Source: Siphonodentalium dalli (taxonomy: Eukaryota > Mollusca > Scaphopoda > Gadilida > Siphonodentaliidae). Taken from it: 64,000 bases of DNA. The stretch is taken from positions 129,587,989 through 129,651,988 of the forward strand of contig CP136068.1 of the NCBI GenBank assembly GCA_032622095.1, written 5' to 3'. The notes under the pieces were generated by a model, which saw only the letters and a program-made list of their open reading frames with translations, did not search any database and was not told the origin of the DNA. The translations under genes and the position numbers were made by a program. Of the stretch, positions 37,360-47,430 are shown one piece after another (the first letter of the stretch is position 1; the number at the start of each line of letters is the position of its first letter).

Positions 37360-37764
37360 TGTGAGGAAAATAACTTGAAGTTTTGGTCAACACAGGAAAA
37401 TAAACAGTCACTGTCCAAAATAAACAATAAGTTTCTGGTTATATTTGTGGATTGATATGCACTTTTGAGTTCGTGTCTAATGACATGCAGAATAACGAAA
37501 GAAATATGGTTTGATCTCACCCGGTTCTCTGGAAAATTTCCAATTTTTCAAAATGGCGGCGACATCTACGTGGCACTATAATTTTTCGAAGTCAAATTTT
37601 CACAACATTTTAGGCGTAGCTCCTTTCAAATAGCTTGTATATCAACGTTAAAACATTGGCACCGTAATTTGCTGCAAGATTTCACTGCATTATGTGTTTA
37701 TAACATTTCTTTTCCCTTTCGACTGGAGAGCTTCAAAAAGTCAGCCGATTACCACGCGCATGCG

Positions 37765-38010
37765 CATATATTGATTCGTAGGGCAACTGCGTTACCATTC
37801 CTGTCGGTAGGTGATATACGCGACGCCTGGTTCGAAGTTCTCGAAGAGGCACCAGCAGGTAGTGACATCGAAATATTCACGGACTATGTCACATCGTAGT
37901 GGGTGGAAGGCGACCATGGTAGACAGACATGGACTCACTTCGACAATGACGGCCCCAGAACAACGAACCATGTCGAAGACTGGCACAAGAAACTGCAAAA
38001 TTATCTGTAA
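37765..38010 (+). pseudogene. MULE transposase C-terminal fragment
   Basis: The frame reads 'IRRATALPFLSVGDIRDAWF', then an in-frame TAG (37897-37899), then continues with 'DNDGPRTTNHVEDWHKKL' to a TAA at 38008. The GPRTTNHVE.WH motif is shared with the MULE remnant at 38946-39543 and is characteristic of the region after the catalytic core in animal MULE/FLYWCH transposases. The DDE core is absent. It is opposite in strand to the other remnant. Confidence 0.7.
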
Positions 38011-38940
38011 CCAAGGAAGTATATTGTTTTTCTACTGAGGTCGTTTTCCATTTATTTCGAAATACTCAGAAACTGATTGCAGTAGGAACGCGAAATCTCT
38101 AACGAATGTAGGCATCGAAGGTTTACTAGATATAATGGTATCCGGATTTCCGCCCAATGTTTCTTGGCGGAGTTATGGCCCTTTTGCGATTATTTTTCAT
38201 TATTATTATACTTGACACTTTTGTAATCACTATTACTCGAAAAGTACAACAAGTAGGACACTAAAACTTGGTAAGTAGGTTGGGGTACATGAGTTCCATG
38301 CCTATGGCCTATAACGATTTTGTCCGCACTTTCACCGAGGAGTTATCTCCCTTTATTTGAAAAAATGTCATTTTATTATCTCGGAAAGTATAAGAAGCAG
38401 AGCATCGAAAATTAGACCGTATGCACATCTCGATATGCACTACTGCCCACGGGCATACAAACTTGTGTCCGCGCTTTCCCTGAAGAGTTACCGCCCATAA
38501 ATAGGCAAACCTCTATTTGATTTACTATGCTGTACTCTCGTATCATTCCATATAACTGCATTTGGATTTCATAGTCGTGTTGACCGTTGTCAGTTTAGTC
38601 TGAGAAAGAAAATTGGACAGGGTCGGTCATATATTTTGACGCTGGTGTGGGGGCAACATTTTCGAAACAAAAAGTTTTGATTGACATTGATCTATTTAAG
38701 TATGTGGATTCCCTGAACGAAAACAAACCCACACCGGAAAGGATTTTTGTAATCCGAGAAGAAATGCAAGAGTTACGGGCCCTCAAAGTTTGCAATTTGG
38801 TCCCATGTGCTTGTGACCACATCTCCTCCGAAGATGTCGAACTTTGGATGCCATCTGATACGCCAATGCGTGCGGGCTGACTCTATTAACTACCGCTGAT
38901 GTTGGAAACGTTATCTAGGAATGTCAAAATGTCGACTTCG
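38011..38940. other. Degenerate repeats plus an unidentified 77-codon frame
   Basis: Between 38040 and 38560 phrases such as 'gagttatggcccttttgcg' and 'gagttatctccctttatttg' recur about every 165 bp, a repeat style shared with 46750-47400 and 53480-54150. A + strand frame (38647-38880) contains 'DLFKYVDSLNENKPTPERIF' and looks protein-like, but I do not recognise it. Its position between two MULE fragments suggests transposon origin. Confidence 0.4.
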
Positions 38941-38945
38941 CCCAC

Positions 38946-39543
38946 TCACAGAACTCTCTTGAAGTTGCGCAGTGAGTTGTCGATAGCCCTGTATTTTCGG
39001 CGTTGAGGCGCCACCTTTCCACCGCCACTCAGAATTGTTGATTCGGAGTAGGCCTGGTCTTGTTTGAAGAAGTCAATGAGACTGCATACGTTGGGGTGTG
39101 AGCCGGCTATGATTCTTTGCAGTTTTCTATGCCACCCTTCGACATGTTTCGTTGTTCTGGGACCGACTGTGTCGTGGTGATTCCAGACGGCAATTGGGAA
39201 GGTTCCTTCAATCCAGTATGAAGTGACTTGGTCGTCGACTTGTCGAGCCACCAGGACATCTTCCCAGGCCTCTAACACTAATAACCATGTATCGCTGACT
39301 TGACCGATTGGAACTAATGCTAGGCCTATGGCACGGTGGGTGACTTCTCGTATGGCTGGGTCGTGGTCTCATTGGAACCTTAGCTATGATAAGAGGGTAT
39401 GTCCTGTCGGATCTCATGGACGTCATATGTTCGCGGTATAAGGAAATGACAGTCTTGGAATCGTGCCGTACAGCTTTTATTAGGTCTGCTAAGACAGAGT
39501 CGGCGATAATCTGAATATACAAATTATACCATTGTAAATACAA
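38946..39543 (-). pseudogene. MULE transposase remnant lacking its catalytic core
   Basis: After an apparent acceptor ('tatattcag' on the - strand near 39514), the translation runs 'IIADSVLADLIKAVRHDSK', then changes frame and continues 'AIGLALVPIGQVSDTW', 'GPRTTKHVEGWHRKLQ', 'SLIDFFKQDQAYSE' and 'RRKYRAIDNSLRNFKR'. N- and C-terminal parts of a MULE transposase are therefore adjacent, and the DDE domain expected between them (roughly 200 residues) is missing. It would have moved Mutator-type elements. The FLYWCH frame at 39707-39922 lies directly upstream on the same strand. Confidence 0.78.
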
Positions 39544-39706
39544 TTAGAAGAAATAAATAAAAAATAAATTGAAATTTGTTTAACTAAATTTGAGAAAAAG
39601 TATGGAAATTTTTATTTAATTTTGTTATTATTAATTTTAGGATTGTTTTGAGGTTGTATACAGAAAATTCAATAAAAAATAACTTGATAATAACGACAGT
39701 AATTAC

Positions 39707-39922
39707 CTATCCCATGTCAGAGTCGTGGTTGTGTGGTTTCATTTGAGAACTTATGATGTCGTTTCTGGTGTTGATGGTTGATCGGCAGTCTTTATTGCAG
39801 CAGACCCAGTGAGCGTTTGGGGGTTTCTGTGATTTAATACGGAATTTGAAGTGGTCGTAAACGAGATGTCTGCCGCCTTTCGAGTTAGGGATGAATGCAA
39901 CAATAACTTGATTACAAGCCAT
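39707..39922 (-). CDS. FLYWCH zinc-finger exon of the MULE remnant
   Basis: It encodes 71 residues from ATG 39922 with 'HLVYDHFKFRIKSQ', 'AHWVCCNKDCRSTINT' and 'KPHNHDSD', the FLYWCH layout of paired Cys then paired His. A ~190-nt AT-rich gap with a good acceptor near 39514 separates it from the transposase remnant, so it was probably exon 1. The only GT donor nearby follows an in-frame TAG, so splicing in frame looks impaired. A TATATATA lies just 14 bp before the ATG, too close to serve this start normally. Confidence 0.75.
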   Translation of the reverse strand: MACNQVIVAFIPNSKGGRHLVYDHFKFRIKSQKPPNAHWVCCNKDCRSTINTRNDIISSQMKPHNHDSDMG

Positions 39923-40023
39923 GATTGTGATGGAGTATATATAAGTGAGTGGTTTGGGGGGCTAGCCCGGGATTGTCGAAAGTGCCGAAAGGCGCCTCTC
40001 CTTAATCCCTCATATTTATGCCT

Positions 40024-40858
40024 TTATTTTATATTAATCCAAAAAAATAAAAATAAATTATTTCTTCTTCTTTCTTTTCTTTTTTGGATTTGGCTTCTCC
40101 GTTGACGATTGTGGAGATTTCTGTTGGTCTTGACGAGTTGGATTTTTTCTTCTTGTTCTTTCAAGTGTTGTTCAATCTTTTCTTTCTGTTGTTGTTCATG
40201 CACCTCCATCGCTCTTTTCTGCGATCTTTCGGAGTCAGCAATAATTTCTTCCACAGATCTGGTGGTGTCTGTACTGATGTTGTTGTTGCTGGTGGTAGAT
40301 CTGGGAGACACCGGGGTGAGATGGAATTCCGGTGTCCTAGGTGGAAGGCTATCCAACTCCACGTCGAAGCTGGCGGCATGAACATCTGGGGTGGTGTCCA
40401 CGTCCTTGTCTCCGCTTGCCTCGACGACGACAGCAGGGACCTCCGGTAGAACAACGGAGTCCCTGCTAGCTGGTGCGATGTCGCCTGTCTCCATGCAAGT
40501 CGGGTCGTCTGGGCGTCTCTCAGACAACTCTGGCCTACCGGCTGTGACACTGGACGGCTGAACCACACGAGGAGGGGTGACCGGCAGATCAACGGTCACC
40601 CCCTTCTTCTTCCATTTCGCCCGTCTGGCGGGGTCCCTTCTTTTTCTTGATGGCGTCTTCTGTTTTGGAGGCCCCTTCTTCAGATTACGTCTCGGCGTTC
40701 CTGTCCCGGGCAGAAGACCTCTGGATACCAGCATCCTCTGTCCGGAATTCAATGCAAAGAACCAGATAGCCCCTGTCAGCTTGGAGATTCCAACTAACAG
40801 TGTCAACTATCCGACTTCTCTGTATTGCAGCTAACGCGGCGTCGGGGATTAAGTTCAT
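40024..40858 (-). pseudogene. Basic/acidic low-complexity protein, copy A (frameshifted)
   Basis: Starting at ATG 40858 the frame encodes 'MNLIPDAALAAIQRSRIV', parallel to copy B. It hits a TAA near 40690, where a 5-bp deletion relative to B shifts the frame. The rest (40806-40024 frame) keeps 'RRNLKKGPPKQKTPSRKRRD', 'RRAKWKKKGVTVDLPVTPPR', an acidic middle and a Lys/Glu/Gln coiled-coil end. Function unknown. The Arg/Lys-rich block followed by 'RRAKW' resembles accessory proteins of animal transposons only in general style. The stop codon is part of the AATAAA signal. Confidence 0.65.
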
Positions 40859-41121
40859 AATCCGTCCTGAGCCTAATCCAAAACCGTCTCACTCGCCGGC
40901 ATTAACACAAGGGCAGCTGAAACCGAAGTCGCGACCGCACAACCCACTCGTGTTAACGCTCTGACAGAGAGGAATTAATAGAGCCAAAGCAATAATGACT
41001 GGTTCGCTCCACTCCCTGCCAGAGTGAAATATGTATTTTTGAAGTGAGTGGTTTGGGTGGCTAGCCCGGGATTCTCGAACGGGCCGAAGGGCTCTTTCCT
41101 TAATCCCTCATATTTGCGCCT

Positions 41122-41982
41122 TTATTGGGAATCATAAAAAAAGGTGAGCATTTTGTGATGGTAATTATTTTTTTTATTTTTTATTTTCTTTTTTGGGTTT
41201 GCTTTTTCTGTTGATGATTCTGGAGATGGAAGAGATTTCTGTTGTTGATGAGAAGCAAGAAGTTGAAGTAATTTTTCTTGATTATCCCGTGATTTTTCTT
41301 GATTTTCCCTCGCTTTTTTGGATGCAGCGATTTCCACATTAGAATCAAGGATGACTTCTTCTGCAGACTTAGTGGAGCCTGCGCTGATGTTGTTGTTGTT
41401 GCTGGCGGTGGAGCAGTGGGACACCGGGATGTGATGGTACTCCGGTGTCCCTGGTGGCAAGCTATCCAGTTCCACCTCGAAGCAGGTGGCAGGAACAGCA
41501 GGGGTGGTTTCCTGCTCCCTTCTTCCGCTTGCCTCGACGACGACAGCAGGGACCTCCGGCAGATCAACGGAGTCCCTGCTGGCTGGTGCGATGTCGACTG
41601 TCTCCATGCAGGTCGGGTCGTCTGGGCGTCTCTCAGACAACTCCGACCTACCGGCTGTGACACTGGACGTCGGCTGAACCACACGGGGGGGGGTGACTGG
41701 CAGATCAACAGTCACCCCCATCTTCTTCTTCCATTTCGCCCGTCTGGCGGCGTCCCTTCTCCGTCTAGCTGGTGTCCTTTTCTTTGGAGGCCCCTTCTTC
41801 AAGTTACGGCTGGTTTCGGCGTTCCTGTCCCGGGCAGAAGATCTCTGGATACCAGCATCCACTGTCCGGAATTCAACGCAAAGAACCAAATAGCCCCTGT
41901 TAGCTTGGAGATTCCAACTAACAGTGACCACTATCTGAGATCTTTGCATTGCAGCCAACGCGGCGTCAGGGATTAACTCCAT
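41122..41982 (-). CDS. Basic/acidic low-complexity protein, copy B (intact)
   Basis: The 286-residue frame from ATG 41982 has an N-terminal ~55-residue folded-looking segment ('VSWNLQANRGYLVLCVEFRT'), a strongly basic block ('RNLKKGPPKKRTPARRRRD', 'ARRAKWKKKMG'), a Pro/Ser/Asp/Glu-rich middle, and a C-terminal charged helix ending in Lys-rich text. I do not recognise the family. It lies upstream of the FLYWCH/MULE remnant on the same strand, so it may be a second protein of that transposon. The TAA stop (41124-41122) overlaps AATAAA (41126-41121), as in copy A. A nuclear, nucleic-acid-binding role is guessed from the basic block only. Confidence 0.6.
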   Translation of the reverse strand: MELIPDAALAAMQRSQIVVTVSWNLQANRGYLVLCVEFRTVDAGIQRSSARDRNAETSRNLKKGPPKKRTPARRRRDAARRAKWKKKMGVTVDLPVTPPRVVQPTSSVTAGRSELSERRPDDPTCMETVDIAPASRDSVDLPEVPAVVVEASGRREQETTPAVPATCFEVELDSLPPGTPEYHHIPVSHCSTASNNNNISAGSTKSAEEVILDSNVEIAASKKARENQEKSRDNQEKLLQLLASHQQQKSLPSPESSTEKANPKKKIKNKKNNYHHKMLTFFYDSQ

Positions 41983-42160
41983 TGTCCGTCCTAAGCCTAA
42001 TCCAAAACCGTCTCACTCGCCGGCATTAACACGAGGGCAGCTGCAACCGAAGTCGCGACCGCACAACTCACTCGTGTTAACGCTCTGACAGAGAGGAACT
42101 AATGCAGCCAAAGCAATTCTGACTGGTTCCCTCCACTCCCTGCCAGAGGAAATATGTATG

Positions 42161-43080
42161 TGGAGTGTCGTGATATTATATACTCCGTGGTATAAAGTGA
42201 TATCTTCATGAGTACACACTCAGTGAACAGTATTTTGTTGGTACAAGTGCAATAGTGCATGGGGTATCATAACGGATGGTGACTTGGGCTCGACTTAACA
42301 CTGTTAGCTAAGAATCACACCTCACCAGTACCCTAATCCGCCCGCCGCCGCGATGTTTATTTAAGCAGATCGGCGAAGTGGGAATAACCCCCAGATAGGG
42401 CTGTTTTTAGAAGAAAAAAACATCGCGAAAATTTACGGAGCGTACCAAGAAGGAGAACTCTATATTGTTAGCACCCTCAATCTAGTTAAATTTCATTTCA
42501 ACTATAGCTTACTCGTATTTAAATTCGTGCAATACTAATTTTAACTTAGTTTTGAATTCACACACTTCAAATATTCGCATTGTGATGCATGAATTCAAAG
42601 CTGACAAAACTATTTCCGTTAAAGTATTGTATCTGATGATAGGTTCAGTTATCAATCATTCACAAAGGAATTACATGTGTAGATTAAAGACCACAACTAC
42701 ATATAGCTAATCATTATTTGGTGTGTAGATGGATGTTTATATACATGTATATGTTCAAAATAATCATTATAACAGTGATCGATCGATAGACACTATTGAT
42801 GTTGAATCGAAAGGAATAAAACAACTGCGTATGTTGCTAACTTGTCAACACTTGGCTGCATGTATTTTAAATAGTTGACGGGACATTACATTTACTTGGC
42901 TATGTTGCAATGGATTTTCCCCTGCTTGCACACACCTTCAACCTGGTATGTGCATGTAGTTCTTACAAGCGTTGCCATATCGAAGATTTTGCTATGATAT
43001 ATCTTTTTACATTATGAGCAATGCTGTTGAGACATATATAACTCACTGAACCATAACCTCTTATTTTCCCTGTGGATTTG
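42161..43080. other. Intronic gene-free stretch
   Basis: AT-rich, with GC-rich text near 42340-42370 ('ccgcccgccgccgcgatg'). No exon, RNA gene or repeat recognised. Confidence 0.5.
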
Positions 43081-43084
43081 GTAA

Positions 43085-44527
43085 ACAACTGCAGATGATG
43101 TATGCATTCTGTCGTATTCTGAAGGTGGGTTGAAAAGACTGTTGGAAACTTGTTACAAATATAGCAAACTGTGGAAATTTGATTATTCGATTGTCAAGAG
43201 TGAAATAGTCGTCTTTTGTGACAGCAATACAGGCAAAAGCTCTAATGTAAAAACTGATGTGTCAAAATGGTTTTTGGGACCACACCCTTTAAAGGAGGCT
43301 GAAACCGTTATTCATTTGGGCATTCCCCAAAATAATCGTTCAAATCGCTCAAAGAATATTGACAGGGCATGCGAAATGATGAGGCGAACATTTTTCGCTG
43401 CTTGCAGGTCACCAGTTACCAAGTACCTCACACCTTCAACTGTTATTACTTTATTTAAACTTGTTTTTATACCGAAGGCATTGTATGGCTGTGAAATGTG
43501 GTACGGTCTCAGTGAAGCACACTACCTACTTCTCGAACGGTCATATCGTATGTGTGTCAAAATTATTCAGGGCCTACCAAAGAGAACGAGTACCGAGCTA
43601 TCCCTATCACTCCTCGGACTATCGCCTCTTCGAGTTGAAATAGATAAGAGAAAATTGTTACTCATGTGTTCGCTCATAAACTTGCCGAACGGTCATGCTG
43701 AAGCACTAAAAATATTTCTGTTCAATGTGTATGGTCATCTCATGTTTAACCGGCCGTTGATAGGCTTCGCAAGGGATATATTTCCAATTTTACATAGGTA
43801 TAATCTATACCAATATCTCACTACCTTTGTAAATAGCGGAATGTTTCCATTGCAAAGCCACTGGAAGGAGCTCGTGAACTTGAACTTGAATATTAATACC
43901 CCTAACGCAACAGCTACTGCCAACTTAACGAATGCACATCTGACTTTTTTCCGCACGGTAAAGCCTTGTCCAAACTCAGTATGGAGAGGTTGGTTGATCG
44001 CTAGAGAAAAACCCAAAATATTGGCGAAATCTCTTTGCATGGCAAACATCCTCTCCAAAACTACATATGACAACGCTGCAGTCTGCAAACACTGTCACTC
44101 CTCGTATTCATACCTGATGTCACATATGTTCCTTCACTGCTTCTCCACTCACATTCAAGAACTGCGAAACGCCTTCTGGTACAAAATTCTAAACAAACAC
44201 GGAGTGCAAGTATACACATTGCTAGACAATCTCACACCAGAAGCGTTTCTCGCATATGCAGCCGGTGGCACCAGTCACCCAATTATGACGCAATTATGTG
44301 ACGAGGAAATTCTTTTCATGGACTGCCTCACATTTATATGTATTTTGTGCTTAATTGACACATCCATGTATGACTAATAGCATATAACATTCATGTGCAC
44401 TCTTTCTGTATATAATTATTGTTTGTACAGCACTGGTCATGTCATTGACGGTGCAACTCACTCATGTATATATTATCTTCATGTGTTGGAGGAATAAACA
44501 TTATCTCTCTCTCTCTCTCTCTCTCTC
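43085..44527 (+). mobile_element. 5'-truncated LINE in sense orientation with its own poly(A) signal
   Basis: The copy starts within RT, ends with AATAAA (44493-44498) and a (TC)n tail (44504-44527), and carries one long open frame. It lies in the second STING intron, 293 bp before the last exon, on the same strand as STING. The starting border is approximate. Confidence 0.8.
43088..44377 (+). CDS. LINE reverse transcriptase, palm/thumb and C-terminal tail (truncated, open)
   Basis: The frame opens at the catalytic box 'TADDVCILSYSEGGL' (Asp-Asp codons 43094-43099) and stays open for about 430 codons, with an ATG at 43130. The thumb region includes 'KSEIVVFCD', 'AETVIHLGIP' and 'FIPKALYGCEMWYGL', the last matching the usual I...LYG.E.W motif. 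The tail carries C-X2-C-X9-H-X4-C ('CKHCHSS...MSHMFLHC'), the same spacing as in the antisense LINE. Polymerase motifs before the ADD box are absent, so no active enzyme can result. The lack of stops suggests a fairly recent insertion. Confidence 0.82.
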   Translation, partial: TADDVCILSYSEGGLKRLLETCYKYSKLWKFDYSIVKSEIVVFCDSNTGKSSNVKTDVSKWFLGPHPLKEAETVIHLGIPQNNRSNRSKNIDRACEMMRRTFFAACRSPVTKYLTPSTVITLFKLVFIPKALYGCEMWYGLSEAHYLLLERSYRMCVKIIQGLPKRTSTELSLSLLGLSPLRVEIDKRKLLLMCSLINLPNGHAEALKIFLFNVYGHLMFNRPLIGFARDIFPILHRYNLYQYLTTFVNSGMFPLQSHWKELVNLNLNINTPNATATANLTNAHLTFFRTVKPCPNSVWRGWLIAREKPKILAKSLCMANILSKTTYDNAAVCKHCHSSYSYLMSHMFLHCFSTHIQELRNAFWYKILNKHGVQVYTLLDNLTPEAFLAYAAGGTSHPIMTQLCDEEILFMDCLTFICILCLIDTSMYD

Positions 44528-44819
44528 GTACTATTTTTCTCTCAGCATATATTAGCACACCGTCGGGTGCGTGAAAAATAGTACAGCCCGACTTTTAAAT
44601 TCGAGTAAGATAGGAGATTTCACTGCAAATTACGACGCAAAATAAACCACTTTATTATGCTTTTATAGACATATAATCAAAGAGATCTGTTTAATTCACA
44701 AAAAAAAATATTTTATTGTCTCGAAATTGAAAAAATGTGTTGTAATTGTGGCTCAGAAAAGATACACTATTTTAAAAACATAAGTGTCAGCTCAATTCCC
44801 TTCCCAAAATGCATTGCAG

Positions 44820-44908
44820 ATACTGAGGAATGGTTATCGAGTGCTATCCTGAGAGAACTCAAGAAGGAATTCCCTGAGCAGCGTGTTGATGAATCCATGG
44901 AACATTAA
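44820..44908 (+). CDS. STING1: STING homologue, last exon (C-terminal helix and stop)
   Basis: The acceptor is 'ctcaattcccttccc' followed by 'aaaatgcattgcag'. The exon begins AT, which completes the codon split after the previous exon's final G, then encodes 28 residues to TAA (44906-44908). 'EEWLSSAILRELKKEFPE' aligns with the vertebrate STING segment SFSLSQEVLRHLRQEEKE, the last helix of the ligand-binding domain. The protein ends about ten residues later. The long C-terminal tail that recruits TBK1 and IRF3 in vertebrates is absent, as usual in invertebrates. The match of phase, position and sequence makes the call firm although the exon is short. Confidence 0.85.
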
Positions 44909-45023
44909 CTGTGCATTATACCGTGATGTACCATAAAAGGGCTTCTGAGCAAAATACTTAGATGTACCGTAAAAGATGGGATTTCACATAGGCCTGAAAT
45001 TTTGTCTGCCGATCACAAGCCCA

Positions 45024-45029
45024 AATAAA
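45024..45029 (+). promoter_or_regulatory. Poly(A) signal of the STING gene (AATAAA)
   Basis: AATAAA lies 116 nt after the STING stop codon and is the first such hexamer downstream, giving a short 3' UTR. Confidence 0.65.
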
Positions 45030-45049
45030 GAGAAACACCCATATATCAA

Positions 45050-46379
45050 ATAGGCCTATCTGCATGTACACACACACGATATTTTGAATGAATCCTGCGT
45101 ACCTCCTGAAAATGACATGAAATTCACCGAAGGTGGGGGGGGGGGGGGTGACACCCTCATTTTAATTTTTTAAAGCCCTATGGCATATTGTTCATCTTTT
45201 TTTGACACCATGCACACATATAATGAATGGTAATAAACAACGTAAAGTTTTATGTCAACCATCTATAACAGTAGTATTTTGGTTACATTTGGCGATGTAG
45301 CATAGCTTAGAACTCACGTTTTTCAATTATTTTTAAATGTGACAGGTGATCATTGTTAATTAGCACTCATTTTCTCATCACCGGCAGTGTTTTGCGCAGC
45401 AGTGCCTATTGTGATAAATCTAATTTATAATCTCATTATTTATCTAATTAATTAACTTCACTTAATTTCATGATGTGACTATGTCTATCAGCAGTACACA
45501 TCACATTACTAATGTATGTGATAAACTGCGGTTTGAATATTATTATACCTAAATAACTATTATTGCCACCCGTAAATTAGCGAATGCTAGTGTAAGCATT
45601 TAGTAATACTTAATCTTTTCGGATTTTCTACACATTATGTAAATATGTTTATGGTTAAAAACAATAACACTCTTCAGCCAGACGATAATATCAAAAAGTT
45701 TACAATTTGACCATCAATGGGAGAGTTCAATATACGGACTATTAAACTCTCCAATCTATGGTAAAAATGTAACTTGTTAATATTATCGTCTGACTGAGGG
45801 CCATGAGGCCGAACATTTCCAGCTAAAGGGTGTTGATATTTTATTCACTAACAAGAAAGTTTGAAGGTTGAAAGTTACACTTGCGTGCCTCTGTTTGTCT
45901 GTTGTCTGTCTGCATATTTTGTCCTCATATCAGTGTATCTGTTTTCATCTCTGCATTTGTGTATGACTGTGTGTAAGGTTACTTAGTAATTTGACTCAAC
46001 TTGCATATCATGTTTTTTGTGGCACTTGTGCCAATTTGTGTATGCATTTGTTTATGTGCATGTTGGTTAAATAGTTTACCTACCTTTGTCACTGTATATG
46101 ACATTTGAAAAAAACTCTTCACTAATTGAGGACAATAAAGATATATATATGTATTTATCTAATTAATTAGCAATTTAGAAGAAGTTAAATGTGTAGCATA
46201 CGACACGTGTAACAAAGAGGAATAATCGAGTATTCTGATAAGATCTTCTATAGTGCGAAGCCAACGCTATTCAGGCAGCATGATAATATAGGGGAATATA
46301 ATTTGTCCGCGTGATAGACTGTTTTGATTGAAGTCAGTTAAGCATATCGGCTGCAGCACTCTGGTTATGTCTCCTGTCA
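45050..46379. other. Gene-free stretch downstream of STING
   Basis: Holds a G run near 45136-45149, AT-rich text, and 'gacaataaagatatatatat' near 46130, possibly a retroposon tail. One palindrome is listed separately. Nothing codes. Confidence 0.45.
45674..45798. repeat. Imperfect palindrome with ~55-bp arms
   Basis: 'ttcagccagacgataatat' at the left is matched by the complement of 'atattatcgtctgactga' at the right. Inside, 'tgggagagttcaata' pairs with 'tattaaactctcca'. The loop is only a few bases. A hairpin MITE is likely. Confidence 0.75.
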
Positions 46380-47430
46380 TCTTGCTTTTTACTCTTTTCA
46401 TGACCAAATCCGTTGTCACACCCTGCATGCAACATCAGTATTCCGATTGTCATCAAACTTCATTCGATTCTTCGGGGTGACACATAGATGGGAGCTATCT
46501 AATTGTTTCGAAATTTGTTTAAAAACATTGCCGCCAGCAGCCATCTGGGATTGCACATGTGAATCCATCGGCACACCATGTAGCCTACATTTATTTGTGA
46601 AATGTTTGAAATGAAAATAATTTCATCTGCACAATACAGGCCCTTTACCGAAACTTTTTGACTTTTCTTCCTTTTTAACATTCTAGTCATTTCTCAGCAA
46701 AAACTTAACTTCTCCTCATGTTGAGCTACAGTGTCATTGACACTTTCATTTTGGCTCATCTTGGTTACGTGTTTAATTTTCGGGAGATTATAGATATGAA
46801 CGTTGCATGCCCATCCATCAATGCATCCATTTGTCCAAGACGTTTGTTCGCCGGATAATAACTTGAATAATATATGAAAGAATGTTATGAAACTTGGTGT
46901 TTGGTCTTCATATGACAAATCCGCACTCAAATTAAAATTTTGAATTTTGTCCGACCATTTTTGATGGAGTTATCCCCTTTTCGTCTTAGAATTTATTGAT
47001 TATTTTGTTGGCTGGTTAATTATTTGAGTTAGTTATCCAAATTATTTCCGATGGAGTTATGTCCGTTTTCAACTTGGAGTTTTCCAATTACTTTGATGTA
47101 TGGATGATAACCTTAGTTATTGTTATTTGGTTGCTTCATATATGAAATGGGACAATCACATGTAAATATAGTTTGTGTTCAATTATGGATTTGATTCGAT
47201 GAATAATGTCAGAGTTAGGCCCTTGTTTGATTCAAAATTAGTTGTTTACATTTTTTCTAACCATTGTTGCATATATATTGTTATCCAATTGCATTCAAAT
47301 ATGGTTTGTGGATTAATTACATGAAAATACAGATTCACTCTTGATCTGGTCCAAACATTTCTAACAGAGATATGCCCATTTTAGTCATAGAAATTACTGA
47401 TACACATGGTGTTTTCACAGCATATAGACA
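46380..47430. repeat. Fragments of degenerate mollusc-type repeats
   Basis: 46380-46740 holds 'cattgccgccagcagccatc' and ends with 'gttgagctacagtgtcattg', matching one end of the block at 48330-49580. 46750-47400 has repeated 'gagttat.cc.ttttc' units like those at 38040-38560 and 53480-54150. No gene seen. Confidence 0.5.

Larger units (their letters stand above)
39945..42160 (-). repeat. Tandem duplication of a ~1.1-kb gene unit
   Basis: 'gtgagtggtttggg' begins unit A at 39945 and unit B at 41044. Both run through the 3' border text 'gctagcccgggatt', a poly(A) signal, a coding frame on the - strand and an upstream region ending 'ccactccctgccagag'. Copies differ by many substitutions and indels, so the duplication is not recent. 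Confidence 0.88.

Noticed and set aside
40084-41976. Long + strand frames opposite the duplicated basic-protein genes
   Set aside because: The - strand frames are longer, duplicated, start similarly and end in poly(A) signals; the + frames are GC-rich shadows.
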